In this document: piece after piece, positions 52,601 to 61,311 of the stretch
Numbering within the stretch: position 1 is the first letter of the stretch
How the letters are laid out: each line of letters opens with the position of its first letter
Source: Ascaris suum
Lineage: Eukaryota; Nematoda; Chromadorea; Rhabditida; Ascarididae
DNA: 64,000 nt
Direction of reading: 5' to 3'
NCBI GenBank assembly: GCA_013433145.1
Contig: JACCHR010000028.1
Location: 177,602 to 241,601, forward strand
Notes under the pieces: model-generated
Database searches by the model: none
Told to the model about the DNA's origin: nothing
What the model saw: only the letters and a program-made list of their open reading frames with translations
Program-made: the position numbers and the translations under genes

Positions 52601-53924
52601 CTTCCTGCCTGCTTAATTTCCTTTATTGCTTACCTTCAACACCCATCTGCTTATCACTTATGAAAGAACACGGAAAAATAAAGAGGACAAACCTAGTGAT
52701 CTCCTCGTTTTCGGAGATGAATTTAGGAAGTTCATTCATAAGGAAGTCGACCGCCTCTCTACCTGTAAAACAGTCGTCATACGTGCGCAACTGACGCCGA
52801 TGTCGCTTTAGTTGCATTCCGCTTCGAAATCTTCTCATTATACCATTCCACTGAAATTTCATTAAATCATTTCACTTAACATTCAGGTAGTGAGTAATCG
52901 CATCGAAAAGGCTTCCTGCAAACACCGCTAGTATATGTATTCATACAACGGGGAATCTTCCACATTCCTACCCTACCGGGAAGGTCACCGCAAATCCTGG
53001 GATTTACAGACCGAACGCAGTGGCCCAGGTCTACATAAGTGCAGCGAAGGAGAATAAGAATGGAAAATTTAGCAGCAGCGTACAAAGCTCAAAATTTTTT
53101 GAAATGAAAAAAGATTAGCTAGAAGCGTACGAATTGTGGTTGATGCACACTGTGGCTAGAAATCATTTCTTGCAGATTCGCCCAAAATGGGAAAAGTGTG
53201 CCCACGCGTTATACATGCGGAAAGGGGGATATCGTGTTCGGTTTCAAGGCAAAAGAGCCACGAAATTGTGCATACGAAAGATGTAGCGTGTATCGGAGAC
53301 TTAAACTCGGTAGCTCTCAGAGGACGGAGAAACCATCGCACCTTATAAATCTCATGAGCAAGGATGAAGCTGTACGAGCTCAAGGATTCTGATCCTCGAA
53401 GGATTCGAGATTGCGCCGGATAAGCTCGGGAAATTCCCTTCGGAAAGTCTCCGAAATTTCGAAACAGAAGGGACTGAATCTGAAATCCAAACGACAGCTT
53501 TTGATCCCCTTTTAGGCTTCATTGGTGAAAAATTTAAGTCCCCAGGGTTTTTTCCTAAATGCTTTTCCTTCATAGACAAAACTCGTCAAGCTTTCTTAAC
53601 AAGCATGACTCATAAAAGCAAAAGTATCTTCGATCTTCTTTTAAAAAGCAAATATTTTCAACCAAAACTCTTTGGGAGATCCGTAGCGCATGTCCAGCTA
53701 TGACCGATGACCATATTACCCAATGAGAATTTTACCGCTCTGATTTTTAAGCATAAATGAAACGATTAAAGAATTATAAAGCCAACCAGCCGTGTTGCCT
53801 TGAAACGACCCTCAAAAACCGATTCGCTTTTATTGTCGATCACATGCTTTTCCTCATTCGTTTTGCCATTATCATCTACAGGAAGGCCACTACGAAATGC
53901 CCTCAGACGAACTCGGCCGGCCAT
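42057..53924 (-). CDS. DEP-domain protein, DEPDC1/LET-99-like, multi-exon (model with gaps)
   Basis: Members of this family (DEPDC1A/B in vertebrates, LET-99 in C. elegans) have an N-terminal DEP domain and a degenerate RhoGAP-like region, and act in cell division and at the cell cortex. Proposed exons in transcription order: 53787-53924 (start codon), 52693-52850 (DEP), possibly 52385-52461, 51249-51383, 50708-50885, 50097-50250, 49668-49936, possibly 47601-47700, 45551-45796 (RhoGAP-like), 45288-45408, 44373-44470, then B 43509-43632, C 42470-42661 and D 42057-42136 inside the tandem array. Phases agree within the chains 53787>52693, 51249>50708>50097>49668 and 44373>B>C>D. At least two links are unresolved: the second half of the DEP domain and the segment between 45288 and 44470. 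The last three exons are shared with the array, so the gene may be a fusion with repeat DNA. Family assignment is firm for the DEP and RhoGAP-like exons; the full model is inference. Confidence 0.6.
43343..44351. repeat. Array 1, copy 11 (partial, unit 1-1009)
   Basis: Matches unit bases 1-1009 and then switches abruptly to single-copy sequence. It keeps exon B (43509-43632) but loses exon G, whose donor lies 6 bp beyond the breakpoint. A at unit 409, G at 875. Confidence 0.95.
44352..45287. other. Intron/flank between array 1 and the RhoGAP-like exons
   Basis: Apart from the exon at 44373-44470 nothing is clearly coding. A GTAAGA donor-like site near 44568 on the minus strand may mark a further short exon (about 44569-44610) whose phase could not be reconciled. 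A duplicated GGTTTCGTAACGT motif lies at 45043-45055 and 45071-45083. The segment 44660-44786 is absent from the second copy of this flank. Confidence 0.45.
44373..44470 (-). CDS. Last unique exon before the array
   Basis: Acceptor TTGGAG, donor CAACAG|GTATGC. It reads TETRARNDNTPLMRCANSNT and ends PEEQPSSVQQ on a codon boundary, the phase required by array exon B (43509-43632). The array begins only 22 bp into the following intron. A second, indel-rich copy of this exon lies at about 63688-63786. Confidence 0.55.
45288..45408 (-). CDS. C-terminal-region exon, diverged relative of array exon F
   Basis: With the acceptor at 45409 (TGAAG) the phase matches the RhoGAP-like exon. It reads ILFQSQLLLLSRPYAPIRLA followed by a leucine/lysine helix, ending at a TCA|GTAAAT donor. 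The pattern lines up with exon F of the repeat unit (LIWCVALVLLTISPPTRRRL), so the unique gene and the repeat seem to carry two diverged versions of the same protein segment. The next exon in phase was not found. Confidence 0.5.
45551..45796 (-). CDS. RhoGAP-like exon of the DEPDC1/LET-99-like gene
   Basis: TTTTCCGCAG acceptor and A|GTGAGT donor; 246 bp. It reads VVLDGLSAYLIAMMRYLAHW, then YEGFELNVFENVCEHF, then a hydrophobic helix. This follows the DEPDC1 RhoGAP-like block (DDLPHWVLSAMKCLANW, then YVGFERDVFRTIADYF) at equal spacing in the first part. The catalytic arginine context of true RhoGAPs is not seen, as expected for this family. Confidence 0.8.
45843..45945 (-). CDS. Coding-like segment, possible exon
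   Basis: Open minus-strand frame reading NEEKLECERLENLSLFTESL, ending at a GTAATA donor 46 bp before the next acceptor. It looks like charged helix and lies on the right strand. Its end phase is 2 while the next exon needs 1, so it either belongs to an alternative transcript, is misframed, or is not an exon. The left boundary is approximate. Confidence 0.3.
45946..47600. other. Long intronic region with simple repeats
   Basis: No exon is firmly supported. Seen here: imperfect repeats of TCGGAGTAT near 46262-46325, a C9 run (46527-46535) next to an A12 run (46539-46550), A-rich stretches near 46850-46910, and one arm of an inverted repeat (about 47051-47141). The minus-strand frame at 46560-46700 is open for about 90 codons but has no motif or convincing splice sites. 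Confidence 0.4.
47051..48020. repeat. Inverted repeat with arms of about 90-100 bp
   Basis: The reverse complement of about 47051-47141 matches about 47921-48020 over nearly its whole length (shared blocks GCGCTGCTTTC, CACTTTCCAATCCCAGA, AGCACGAAC, TTTTGAGCATG), with scattered substitutions and an insertion of roughly 8 bp in the right arm. The arms enclose about 780 bp. It may be the remains of a palindromic transposable element or a local inverted duplication. The plus-strand ORF at 47900-48286 overlaps the right arm and is not convincing as a gene. Confidence 0.55.
47601..47700 (-). CDS. Possible exon of the DEPDC1/LET-99-like gene
   Basis: Acceptor ACTTGCAG at 47701. The phase-0 frame reads EESVAEQVKRISLRHIM, which would continue smoothly from the preceding exon. 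Leaving at 47601 gives phase 1, as the exon at 45551-45796 requires, but the donor (GTCATC) is poor. A second frame is also open here, so this is a candidate only. Confidence 0.35.
48287..49667. other. AT-rich intronic region with an 18-base G tract
   Basis: No supported exon. The region is AT-rich with many short A runs. An uninterrupted run of 18 G lies at 48868-48885, followed by an A-rich stretch. On the minus strand this is intron of the DEP-domain gene. Confidence 0.5.
48868..48885. repeat. Mono-G tract (G18)
   Basis: Eighteen consecutive G on the plus strand in an otherwise AT-rich intron. Such tracts can form G-quadruplexes. In C. elegans, long mono-G tracts depend on the DOG-1/FANCJ helicase for stable replication. 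Confidence 0.9.
49668..49936 (-). CDS. Exon of the DEPDC1/LET-99-like gene (acidic, helical)
   Basis: Largest clear exon: 269 bp, TTTAAG acceptor, CAG|GTTTGT donor. Two leading bases complete the codon left by the exon at 50097-50250. It reads DVRFVGEERMELGYNFKE at the start, followed by an acidic and alanine-rich helical segment, and ends SAEERISRKEKQ on a codon boundary. No stop codon interrupts the frame, whereas the other minus-strand frames here are broken sooner. Confidence 0.7.
50097..50250 (-). CDS. Exon of the DEPDC1/LET-99-like gene
   Basis: TTTTTCAG acceptor and ACAG|GTAAGG donor; 154 bp, phase 0 in and phase 1 out. It reads TLYDWISTIGVHIFSEVQ and continues with hydrophobic and charged residues that look like amphipathic helix. 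I do not recognise a named motif. It is assigned by position, strand and exact phase agreement with both neighbours. Confidence 0.62.
50708..50885 (-). CDS. Linker exon of the DEPDC1/LET-99-like gene
   Basis: TTTTAG acceptor and CGG|GTAAGG donor; 178 bp, one leading base, ends on a codon boundary. It encodes a basic, serine-rich segment (RFAIPSKMPTSPLAKSRRLS), typical of a disordered and possibly phosphorylated linker. Phases match the exons on both sides. Confidence 0.68.
51249..51383 (-). CDS. Linker exon of the DEPDC1/LET-99-like gene
   Basis: TTTCTAG acceptor and GAG|GTTAAT donor; 135 bp, phase 2 in and phase 2 out. It reads FSDIPVEKLASTPVLVH and ends in an alanine-rich stretch. The composition suits the low-complexity linker after the DEP domain. 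It joins the next exon in phase, forming an arginine codon at the junction. Confidence 0.65.
51384..52384. other. Intronic region, nothing clear
   Basis: AT-rich sequence between the linker exon and the candidate second DEP exon. No splice-bounded minus-strand frame with family similarity was found. The short plus-strand ORFs here have no motif and are probably chance. Confidence 0.4.
52385..52461 (-). CDS. Possible exon for the second half of the DEP domain
   Basis: Open on the minus strand with a GTGAGT donor, reading ALNEVLKFIQQAGGHAS, which loosely resembles the LLKKFLKNxxVIE helix of the DEP domain. Its end phase fits the exon at 51249-51383. Its start phase (0) does not fit the DEP exon directly. 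A 13-bp mini-exon at about 52638-52650 would bridge the phases but is speculative. A 101-codon ORF on the opposite strand (52216-52521) overlaps it and has no recognisable motif. Confidence 0.3.
52693..52850 (-). CDS. DEP-domain exon (first half of the domain)
   Basis: Canonical acceptor (AATTTCAG) at 52851 and donor AG|GTTTGT after 52693. It encodes WNGIMRRFRSGM, then KRHRRQLRTY, then the DEP core CFTGREAVDFLMNEL. The same blocks occur in DEPDC1A/B (FRAGMPLRKHRQ..., CFTAGEAVDWL). The exon ends after ENEEITR in phase 2. The family would continue with about 30 more residues of DEP domain. The only weak candidate found for that is at 52385-52461. Confidence 0.85.
52851..53786. other. First intron with conflicting open frames
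   Basis: Both strands are open at 53160-53700. A minus-strand frame of over 120 codons ends at 53156, and a plus-strand frame of about 100 codons ends near 53702. Neither resembles a known protein. Mutually open frames on both strands suggest relics of a mobile element or chance rather than a gene. If the start at 53924 is right, this is intron. Confidence 0.35.
53787..53924 (-). CDS. First coding exon of the DEPDC1/LET-99-like gene
   Basis: Forty-six codons from an ATG at 53924 to a GTTGGC donor. The exon begins MAGRVRLRAF and ends GRFKATRL. Joined in phase 0 to the next exon it gives KATRLWNGIMRRFRSGM, which parallels the start of the DEP domain in DEPDC1B (ATRLWNE...LFRAKM). A TTTCAG acceptor ends at 53932, eight bases before the ATG, so the start is either spliced to an upstream non-coding exon or spliced-leader trans-spliced. 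An in-frame TGA lies further upstream in this frame, which supports this ATG. Confidence 0.72.
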
Positions 53925-53931
53925 CGAGGCG

Positions 53932-53940
53932 CTGAAATTA
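53932..53940 (-). promoter_or_regulatory. 3' splice acceptor 8 bases before the start codon (possible SL trans-splice site)
   Basis: The minus strand reads AATTTCAG, ending at 53932, then CGCCTCG and the ATG at 53924. A strong acceptor this close to the start codon is the usual arrangement for spliced-leader trans-splicing in nematodes. Cis-splicing from a non-coding first exon is the alternative. Confidence 0.45.
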
Positions 53941-54108
53941 ATACATCAAACAACCATAAGAACCGAGCTCCGATCTCATTTCAGCAAGCATATGCGACAT
54001 AAGAAATAGGTTTTGAAGATCGCCTAACAACGATGCTATATCCATTAAACCTTCAGCCACAGGCGTACACATGCGTACGCATAACATTGCACTAATATGC
54101 TTTTGTAA
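53938..54108 (-). CDS. Coding-like segment upstream of the DEP gene, unidentified
   Basis: An open minus-strand frame follows a CAACAG acceptor-like site at 54109. It reads HISAMLCVRMCTPVAEGLMD and further helix-like sequence, ending at a TAA at 53938. It is not recognised. The stop lies 14 bp before the ATG of the DEP-domain gene on the same strand, so it could be the last exon of an upstream gene or an alternative 5' part of the same locus. Confidence 0.3.
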   Translation of the reverse strand, partial: LQKHISAMLCVRMCTPVAEGLMDIASLLGDLQNLFLMSHMLAEMRSELGSYGCLMY

Positions 54109-54550
54109 CTGTTGATTCATCCATACCAAACCTTTACTTCTATAAACTGATAACGCTCTACAACATAGTTATAAAATGCGAAAGGGTCAAAAAACGAAAC
54201 AAGCAATAAGAGTCTCAACTAATGTGCGCAAGAATGAAGGAATATGCAAATTTTTGGCAAAAAAACCTTGTTTTTGAAAAATTTACAAGAGTCGGATGAA
54301 AAAGGACAGGAAGAAGGTATACTGATCCACAAAGATGAAATAATGCCTCGTATTGAAAACACCTAAACTACGAATAGGCTAGGCAGCATTCACCTGTAGA
54401 TGGTATGTAACATCTCAAGTGACGATCGATAACCATGTGGACGGGTAATACACACCTTAGCCGAATAATAAATGTGACGTATGCAGCCCACCTTTTTTAC
54501 AAAGAAATACATAACCAGAGGATGTCCACGAGCGCATTTTGACCACTCAC

Positions 54551-54657
54551 CTTTGCTATCAATTATCACTAATTGAAGAAGAGTGCAAAGATCGGTACCA
54601 CCTTCCACAGTTCTTTCAGTTACATTAATAAATACAAATATTATATTACTATCTTCT
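54551..54657 (-). CDS. Possible exon upstream of the DEP gene, unidentified
   Basis: 107 bp between a TTTTTAG acceptor and an excellent AAAG|GTGAGT donor. It reads EDSNIIFVFINVTERTVEGG and continues with a hydrophobic helix. Its end phase (1) does not match the segment at 53938-54108, so at least one more exon would be needed. No family recognised. Confidence 0.35.
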
Positions 54658-55543
54658 CTAAAAATAGTATTTTTGTTAATTTTGCAAAGCACATCACGCC
54701 ATCATCACGCATCGTATCTTCTGCGTGATCGAAGCTCCGACCGGAAAGTTAACTATGGGACCTTTATGGTAGAACTGATTTTGATACTGCTTGTCACTTC
54801 CGGGATGGTTTAAAGGCACTTAAAACTGATAATAAAACGTGTAATCTAACTCTATTTCATAAGCATGCATACATTGCCCAAAGATAAAATTTTTATTTGT
54901 AATTTGCATAGCCGGTCGGTTTTATGGAAGAATGATGTTGCATTAGCAGGCGTTGCGCCATTGTTTCTGAAATATTTGTGCAACCCGTCGTACTTTGCTA
55001 TATGCAAATATTTCAAGAACGAAGAGACAAGTGAATTGCAAATAATTTAAACAGTAAAACGAAAGGAAAAATGAAATTTGCGTTGCAAGCTTACTACTCT
55101 ATACTACCTATATCGTCTGCATTATATTTTTATAAACAAGTCAGTTTGCAAATTTTTGCAAACGAAATAGAAAAATACTCAAAACTCAGCCGTATTTGTA
55201 AACCATACCACTACCAACATCATATTTCAATTAACGCACAATACAAATGAAACATGGTAAAATGAACGATTTGTTCGTAATAAATAAATTGAAGCAATAC
55301 ACCCTCAATCAATTCATGGAGGCAAAGAACACTGCAACTGGCAAGCATAAACTAGCACAGTGCCACTTTCCAGGTGCACTCAAATTATCTGCAGGTGGAA
55401 AATAACGACGCCGCACCTGCTTGAGCAGACCTAATGATTTTCACAGAGTGCGTGAAACCCCACCTCCCGTTTCCTTGAAATCCACGCTCACAAAAACAGT
55501 CTCAACGCTGTACCGACGACGCGAAAACGTTTCTTTGCATGAA

Positions 55544-55578
55544 CGCGCGCGGGTTTTCAAATTTGAATTTTCGCGCGC
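55544..55578. promoter_or_regulatory. CG-rich palindrome with E2F-like sites (putative promoter element)
   Basis: A perfect 12-bp palindrome TTCAAATTTGAA (55556-55567) is flanked on both sides by CGCGCGC runs. The right side reads TTTTCGCGCGC, close to the E2F/DP consensus (TTTSGCGC). It lies about 1.6 kb upstream of the start codon at 53924 in a region of otherwise low CG content. DEPDC1-type genes are cell-division genes, so E2F control would make sense, but this is inference. Confidence 0.4.
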
Positions 55579-56198
55579 CGAATAATTTTCCCGACTTTAG
55601 CAACTAAATATTTTACTCTGAAATACGTACTACCCCACTAAAACAAACTACCATAGAAATTAGTCTAACTATATATGAGGAGTGGCTGGGAGTTGCCGAA
55701 AGTGGCTAAGATTTAAACCAAGCAGTACGCAGGTAACCCAGCCCAATATACCTCTTGGTAATTTCGGTTTCATTCCCACGAATTTTGACAGATACTTAGC
55801 GTGCAAATTAATAGTTCTTTTGAACTTTGATCAAAAATCGACGACTCAGTCGACTTATGGAATTTGCATATTGTGGGATTTCAATAATAAAGATCACACA
55901 TGATGAACGTATCACCTTCCTTCCCATCCTCCAAAAATCTCTTAATGCACTATTTTCGGCCTATTTATTGCTCAAAGATATTTTATAATATAGGTGAATC
56001 GAAAAATCAGCAACGAACCTTTGGTGTCAATGATATGTCGGGTAATCTTGTTTAATTTTGCCGGCAAAAAAAAACGCTAAAAATTTGCGTTTCCAAATGA
56101 TTTTTCTCAGAAAGCCCCCAAACTTTCAAATTTTCACGGTCCTTTCTCAATTGCTGTTCGTCCTCACAAATAACCTGAAATTTACAGCTAACGAGTAA

Positions 56199-56247
56199 GG
56201 GGGAAGGGTGAGGGGGAGGTGGAACGGGGGGGGGAGAGCTGAGGGGG
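56199..56247. repeat. G-rich tract with potential G-quadruplex
   Basis: Several G runs in about 50 bp (five G, three G, five G, nine G, five G) on the plus strand, separated by short spacers. This meets the usual four-run pattern for a G-quadruplex. It also gives a proline-rich spurious ORF on the minus strand. Confidence 0.6.
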
Positions 56248-56640
56248 ATATCATCACCCACTCTTGAAATGAAGTCTCAATCCAAATCTTCATTTAATGG
56301 CTTTTCAAGAATTATTTTTGCTTTCTGTGAATTTTTACAATAACATTAGAACAATTTATAATGGGTGCCATCTATGCGCTAGTTTCAACATAAAGAGCTA
56401 TTTCAAGATGGGTTTATATATGCTTCGTTTAGTGCCGTATCCGGTTGAGAGCGTCACAAAGCAATGTTTTGCCGGCAGAATTTCTAAACCCGGTTGATCG
56501 CACCGGAAAATACCTCTCAGAGTTGAATTCGTTTCTGATTTTCATATATTATCGATTGGTGTTCAAAACATATGCTAGTGTTTTCAATGAATTCCATCGC
56601 GAAATGGCTTATGCAGTGAATCTTTCGCTATTCATTAGCC

Positions 56641-57236
56641 GCTAACTTGAATCATTTCACCCGAGATTTAATTCATCAAATACCTGAGCACCTCTTATTT
56701 CGACCTCGTTTTTTATTTCCGTCCACTTTCTTCTCTCGTGATTTTTTTCTTTTCTGTTGTTCTCGCTGTTTTCTTATTCATTTTTTTTTCTCTGCACACG
56801 TCTATTACATGTGTTGTTTCTGCATACGCCTTCTGCTTGATTTATGTTTGTTAATATGGTGGTTGTTCTATGCTTTTTTTGCTGCATATATATATTTCAA
56901 TTTTTATCGCAAATTATCCACTTATAGTTTTCCTGTAGCCTCATATATCTTCTCAGCATATCGCCTTTTGTTTTTTGTTATTCTCTATTTCTATTTCTTT
57001 TTGCTTCTTGTATTTTCTTCCAAATTCTCTCAACATTTTTCTTTCTTTTTTTTTTCTTCTCTATTCTATTTCAACACGCATATTAATCCTTCATTTCTCC
57101 AATTTTTAAATGTTCTTTTTGCTATTTATTTTCTCTAACTAAACGCTTTCATTATCATTACTACTACTAAGTTTCATCATTGATTAGTCGATTGGTATAA
57201 AAATTAGATCAATAGAGAAAGCACGTACGTATAGAG
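56641..57236. repeat. Pyrimidine-rich low-complexity stretch next to array 2
   Basis: About 500 bp dominated by T with interspersed C (TTTTTCTT-like runs), ending close to the array 2 boundary. The long open frame on the plus strand encodes almost only F, L, S, Y and C, as expected from composition, so it is not called as a gene. Confidence 0.6.
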
Positions 57237-58325
57237 GCGACTCACAAGCAAATGCAAAAAAATCTCGCCCATCTGTCAACGTTTCAAATGAATAAACATA
57301 ATAAACACAAGCCGGTAATGTCTTTCTTTCATATTTTTAAACCCTAAATTCTGTCATACTTCTCGAATATATTATCGAATTGAACATCACCTAATCATTG
57401 TTATTTGATTTCAGAATTAGAACTCCATGAAAGAAAAGAAAGAATTAGAAACCTGCAACAAGTGGGCTCAAGCCCAATCTCGGCGTTTTGAGAAGGGAAG
57501 AGGATGAAATTGAATAAACCCTATGTGGGGGTGTATTGGCTGTTTTTAACGTTGTCGCCGTCGTCAGCTCACATACTCGCTGCAGCAACTTTGGACTTCT
57601 GTAGAGTCCTGGAAGGCGCGCCAAAACCGACTCGTATTCCTTCACTTAAATTCAGATGATTAATTTTGCGTAATTGATGACAGCTGCTAGTGTTGAAGGA
57701 TTGCAAAAGATAAGCAATGAAATTGCGTAACTTCTAGAAAACAGTAATGAGCCGTCAGCCCAACAAAGGTTTGCATATTCTTACGAAAAGATTCTGCAGT
57801 CCATTTGCGTCACACCTTGTTTAATCAATTTGCTTCTCTCTAATCAAACTTTTGTGAGACGCATAATAGGTTTGTGTTGGGATCACTAAGGCTCAATGAT
57901 TTCTGAGCCTCGACTGCGATTTTCGAACGTTCCAAAGGCATCTACAATGCTCTATCCCTCGCCCACACTATTGTTCTAAGGCCTCTCCATCACCCAGCAC
58001 AACTCATGCATTACAGATTTGCAACAATAAACTAGACCATGCCTTTCCCACATTTGGCACAGCGCATATCGAGCGGTGAGTCAACCTTCCCATTTGCTAA
58101 GAGACAACGCATGCCGAATCTTGATCAAAAATGATTCCATTCCGAATTCCTTCTAATTTGTTAAGAAATCATCTAAGCGCGAAAGCGTTACTATCAAAGA
58201 CTAACCAACTCGCTTTCGCCCACATTTATGAGCTCACATTTCAAGAGTGAGGTAAGCTTAGATGCCCGCCTTTTTCCACGACATCATGCACATATAGACT
58301 GGAATCAACATCGAAAGCGATCCTA
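57237..58325. repeat. Array 2, leading partial copy (unit 3246-4334)
   Basis: Contains exon C (57453-57644) but not exon D, because the breakpoint falls inside the C-D intron. The bases just before it (57229-57235, GTATAGA) also occur in the intact unit at 3238-3244, leaving short microhomology at the joint. Confidence 0.93.
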
Positions 58326-61311
58326 TCCATAACTAACTAGCTTCAAGAGAAACAATGTACAACAAATGTTTGTATAAATCACAAGACGTATAAATAAATA
58401 AGCACTGTTTCTAATAAAATACTAAACATACACATATTGTCGTCATTCCCTGGATGAATTGATCTGCGTGATCGTGTAAACGAAGACATACCAGGTGAGC
58501 ATGAAGTGCCATCTTCAGATTGCGAGTGAACACGACGCATAGATTGCATTGTGGCAACGCTACTCCGTGCAAATGAGGCTCTCATAAATGTGCATGGCGT
58601 CATTTCATAGTTCACCTGAAAATGATCCGCTGTGAGCAGTGCTTAAGACGCCCAAATCAAAAATTACAATTCTCTTTATGTAATGATTCGTCATCAATAA
58701 GCCTCGTGCACGTTTTTTCAAAGAATCGCCGTCAGTGAACACACAAAAAAAACAAAACAAAACCAGGAGAGCGATACTCTGTTTCATACGTCCACAAAAA
58801 ATCACCTCCATACCTGCGCAATCACCAAAATTCGTGGACAACGTTTAACATTACTGTTTCAATAAAACTGCAAGATTTCATATCCATATACGGAATTTCG
58901 TAGTTCTCGACAGATTTCAAGAGGACAAAAGCCAAAGTTGCATCTAAAAACAGTATGTCGTCAGCAAAGAAATTCATCCACACACTTCAAGCAAATACCA
59001 TTTCCATTTCCGCCGCCATTTTTATGGGTCATGCAAATTTTATGTACTACAGACATTTCTGATCATCATCTACCGTCTCTATCGAAGTTACCGACCTGGT
59101 GACAGCTATTTCGTGCACTAAAAAGCTAAAAAAACCTGCCACGCAAATTTACCGCAACTACCTGAAGTTCATTCACAAAGTGATGAGGCATCAAGTGCTG
59201 GCACCACATACGACTTCCCAATCAACTTTTTTCACAGCGCTACGACTCAACAAGAAATTTGTGGCATCTCGCAACAGTAATACTGATTATGCACAAACCT
59301 GGCCTTAGAAATTAAACAATAAATAACAATGGCTTATCACATCGGACTCCACTATTATACTCTCCGAGAGACGTTCCAGCACCTAGAAGCAAAAATTTAC
59401 AAATTAAAAAAAAATATTTCATCACAAAGTGCATGAGATAAGAATAAAGTAAACGCCTAAAGTGCCGATCTCGATCAGATATAATATCACATCCTTTCAA
59501 ATACTCATATACAGGAAGGGCTAAATGCAATAAAAAGTAAAGAACGACATGTTTTCTCAAAAATGTCCAACAGCTCGGCAAATGAACAAAACTTCACCAT
59601 CCCAATGCATCATAGAATGATTCCTGTTCTTGCTTCACTACCACCAATCAAAACTTGCGAGACCATGCATATCACTGTTATGATGGTCTGCACATTCGTA
59701 TCAAAAGTTATGGGCGCAAACATAGTCAAATCTAAAAGCCATACTACTTTTGTATCATATTGGTATTTCTTACTGAACTTCTCGTTCAATTTCTTACTGA
59801 ATAATACTTGGGACAATCCTTGCAGTTACTCTATTTTCTGATTTCACGTACGCATTTTAAACCAATCTATGTCACTAACCAATAAAGTTGCTGAAAAATA
59901 TATGAAAACATGTTGCAAGTTGTTGAAAATGCTCTCAACTAAAACCAACTTAGTGCCGTAAAATAAAATCTCAAAGTTCAATTTATAAATTAGCCTAAAA
60001 CGTCACATCCCGTTTCTACAATCTTTTTTGACTTCTTTGCCTACTCACAGTCTTCAAAGCTTATAAAAGCGTTTATAGAAGCATGAGGTCACTATATTCT
60101 GAAGAATCGAACTCGAACTTACGATGACTTCTACTTAGGACAATCAAGATTGTGATAAACACTTCATTACAAAGTGTACAGAACACTACCTGAAGGACCT
60201 CAGAGGATGAATAGACGTGTGTGGGATCGGATGGAAGACCACCAAACCGGAGGGAGGGGGGAAGTAATATTGGTGTAATTCAATGCAGTTTCCCATGCTT
60301 GTCAATGAAAACCAAAAAGAACGAAGCGCATATCTAAATGTACAAACATGAGGTAAATTTTTGTGTTAAATAAAGGGAACTTCGTTTTTCACCAAATCGA
60401 TGAAAAGATAAGAACTCTTCGTAATACAGTCTCATTTAGCGACGACTTCCAAACAATAACATTTACCTGCTCTTTTTTGCAAAGGATCCGCGTTCTCTAC
60501 ATCGCTATATTACTACGTTAAATTACACCAATATTGCCTGTTACTCCCGGCCTAGTATCTTCCATGAAACCCACACACTCTACTCATCCTCTGAGGTCCT
60601 GCTGACTGTGCAGCCGATTAGGAAAGCGTACTAAACAACGGAATAACAGCCAACCACATATCAATTCTCGCGATTAACGTCCAGTCGAAGGCAGTGATTC
60701 TTGCAAATGCGTCGCATGAACCTTACTAGATAATGAAGACGACGTCGAGTGGGTGGGGAGATCGTCAACAGAACTAATGCGACGCACCAAATCAAATCTG
60801 ATTCGTCCTCAGTCGCGATCCCTAAAAAGCATCATCAACACTCACCGTAAACTCTAAACGAATAGACGTTGAACCATTATAAGCAAAAAAACAGGGACAA
60901 TCTCCACCGCCAACTAAGTAATCTCCGAGTGACAAAAAATTTGGCAATTGAAATAAAACGACCCAGTAAACCGATGTACAAGAAAAGCAATCGAAAACAA
61001 AGCGAAGTCAAAAATAAGCCTCGGGCGGAAGGGATGTTAATGACAACGAACTGCCAAATTTCCGTTTTTCTAAGAAGTCACAAAATGCACTTCGGGAGCA
61101 GTTGAATGCTTTTCAACCGCCAGTGACTACCTAATTAACAGCGGCATAAGTTATTCCCCTCCTAATTCTAGCAGAAGCGATAACCATCACCTCCCTATCA
61201 AAAAAATATATTTGAATTGCTTCCAATGCAAAGCTGGAGCAATGCCATCCCACTGAATTTTCATGCAAAACCATAACTTACCTCTAAATTTAGCAAAAAT
61301 ATCCCAGAACT
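57237..61311 (-). pseudogene. DEPDC1/LET-99-like fragment truncated at both ends (array 2)
   Basis: Exons E 61282-61311, F 60679-60821, G 59341-59382, B 58492-58615, C 57453-57644. Exon D and the stop codon are missing because the array ends at 57237 inside the C-D intron. What follows on the minus strand is pyrimidine-poor intergenic sequence with no recognisable replacement exon, so this copy is broken at its 3' end. Confidence 0.55.

Larger units (their letters stand above)
54658..56640. other. Upstream/intergenic region
   Basis: AT-rich sequence without a convincing gene. The notable elements are a CG-rich palindrome at 55544-55578 and a G-rich stretch at 56199-56247, listed separately. 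Short plus-strand frames at 54865-55050, 55682-55903 and 56297-56645 show no motif and no consistent splice sites. Confidence 0.4.

Noticed and set aside
56647..57138. 163-codon open frame on the plus strand
   Set aside because: Composition is almost entirely F, L, S, Y and C from a T-rich low-complexity stretch. It has no ATG start and no motif, so the frame is open by composition.
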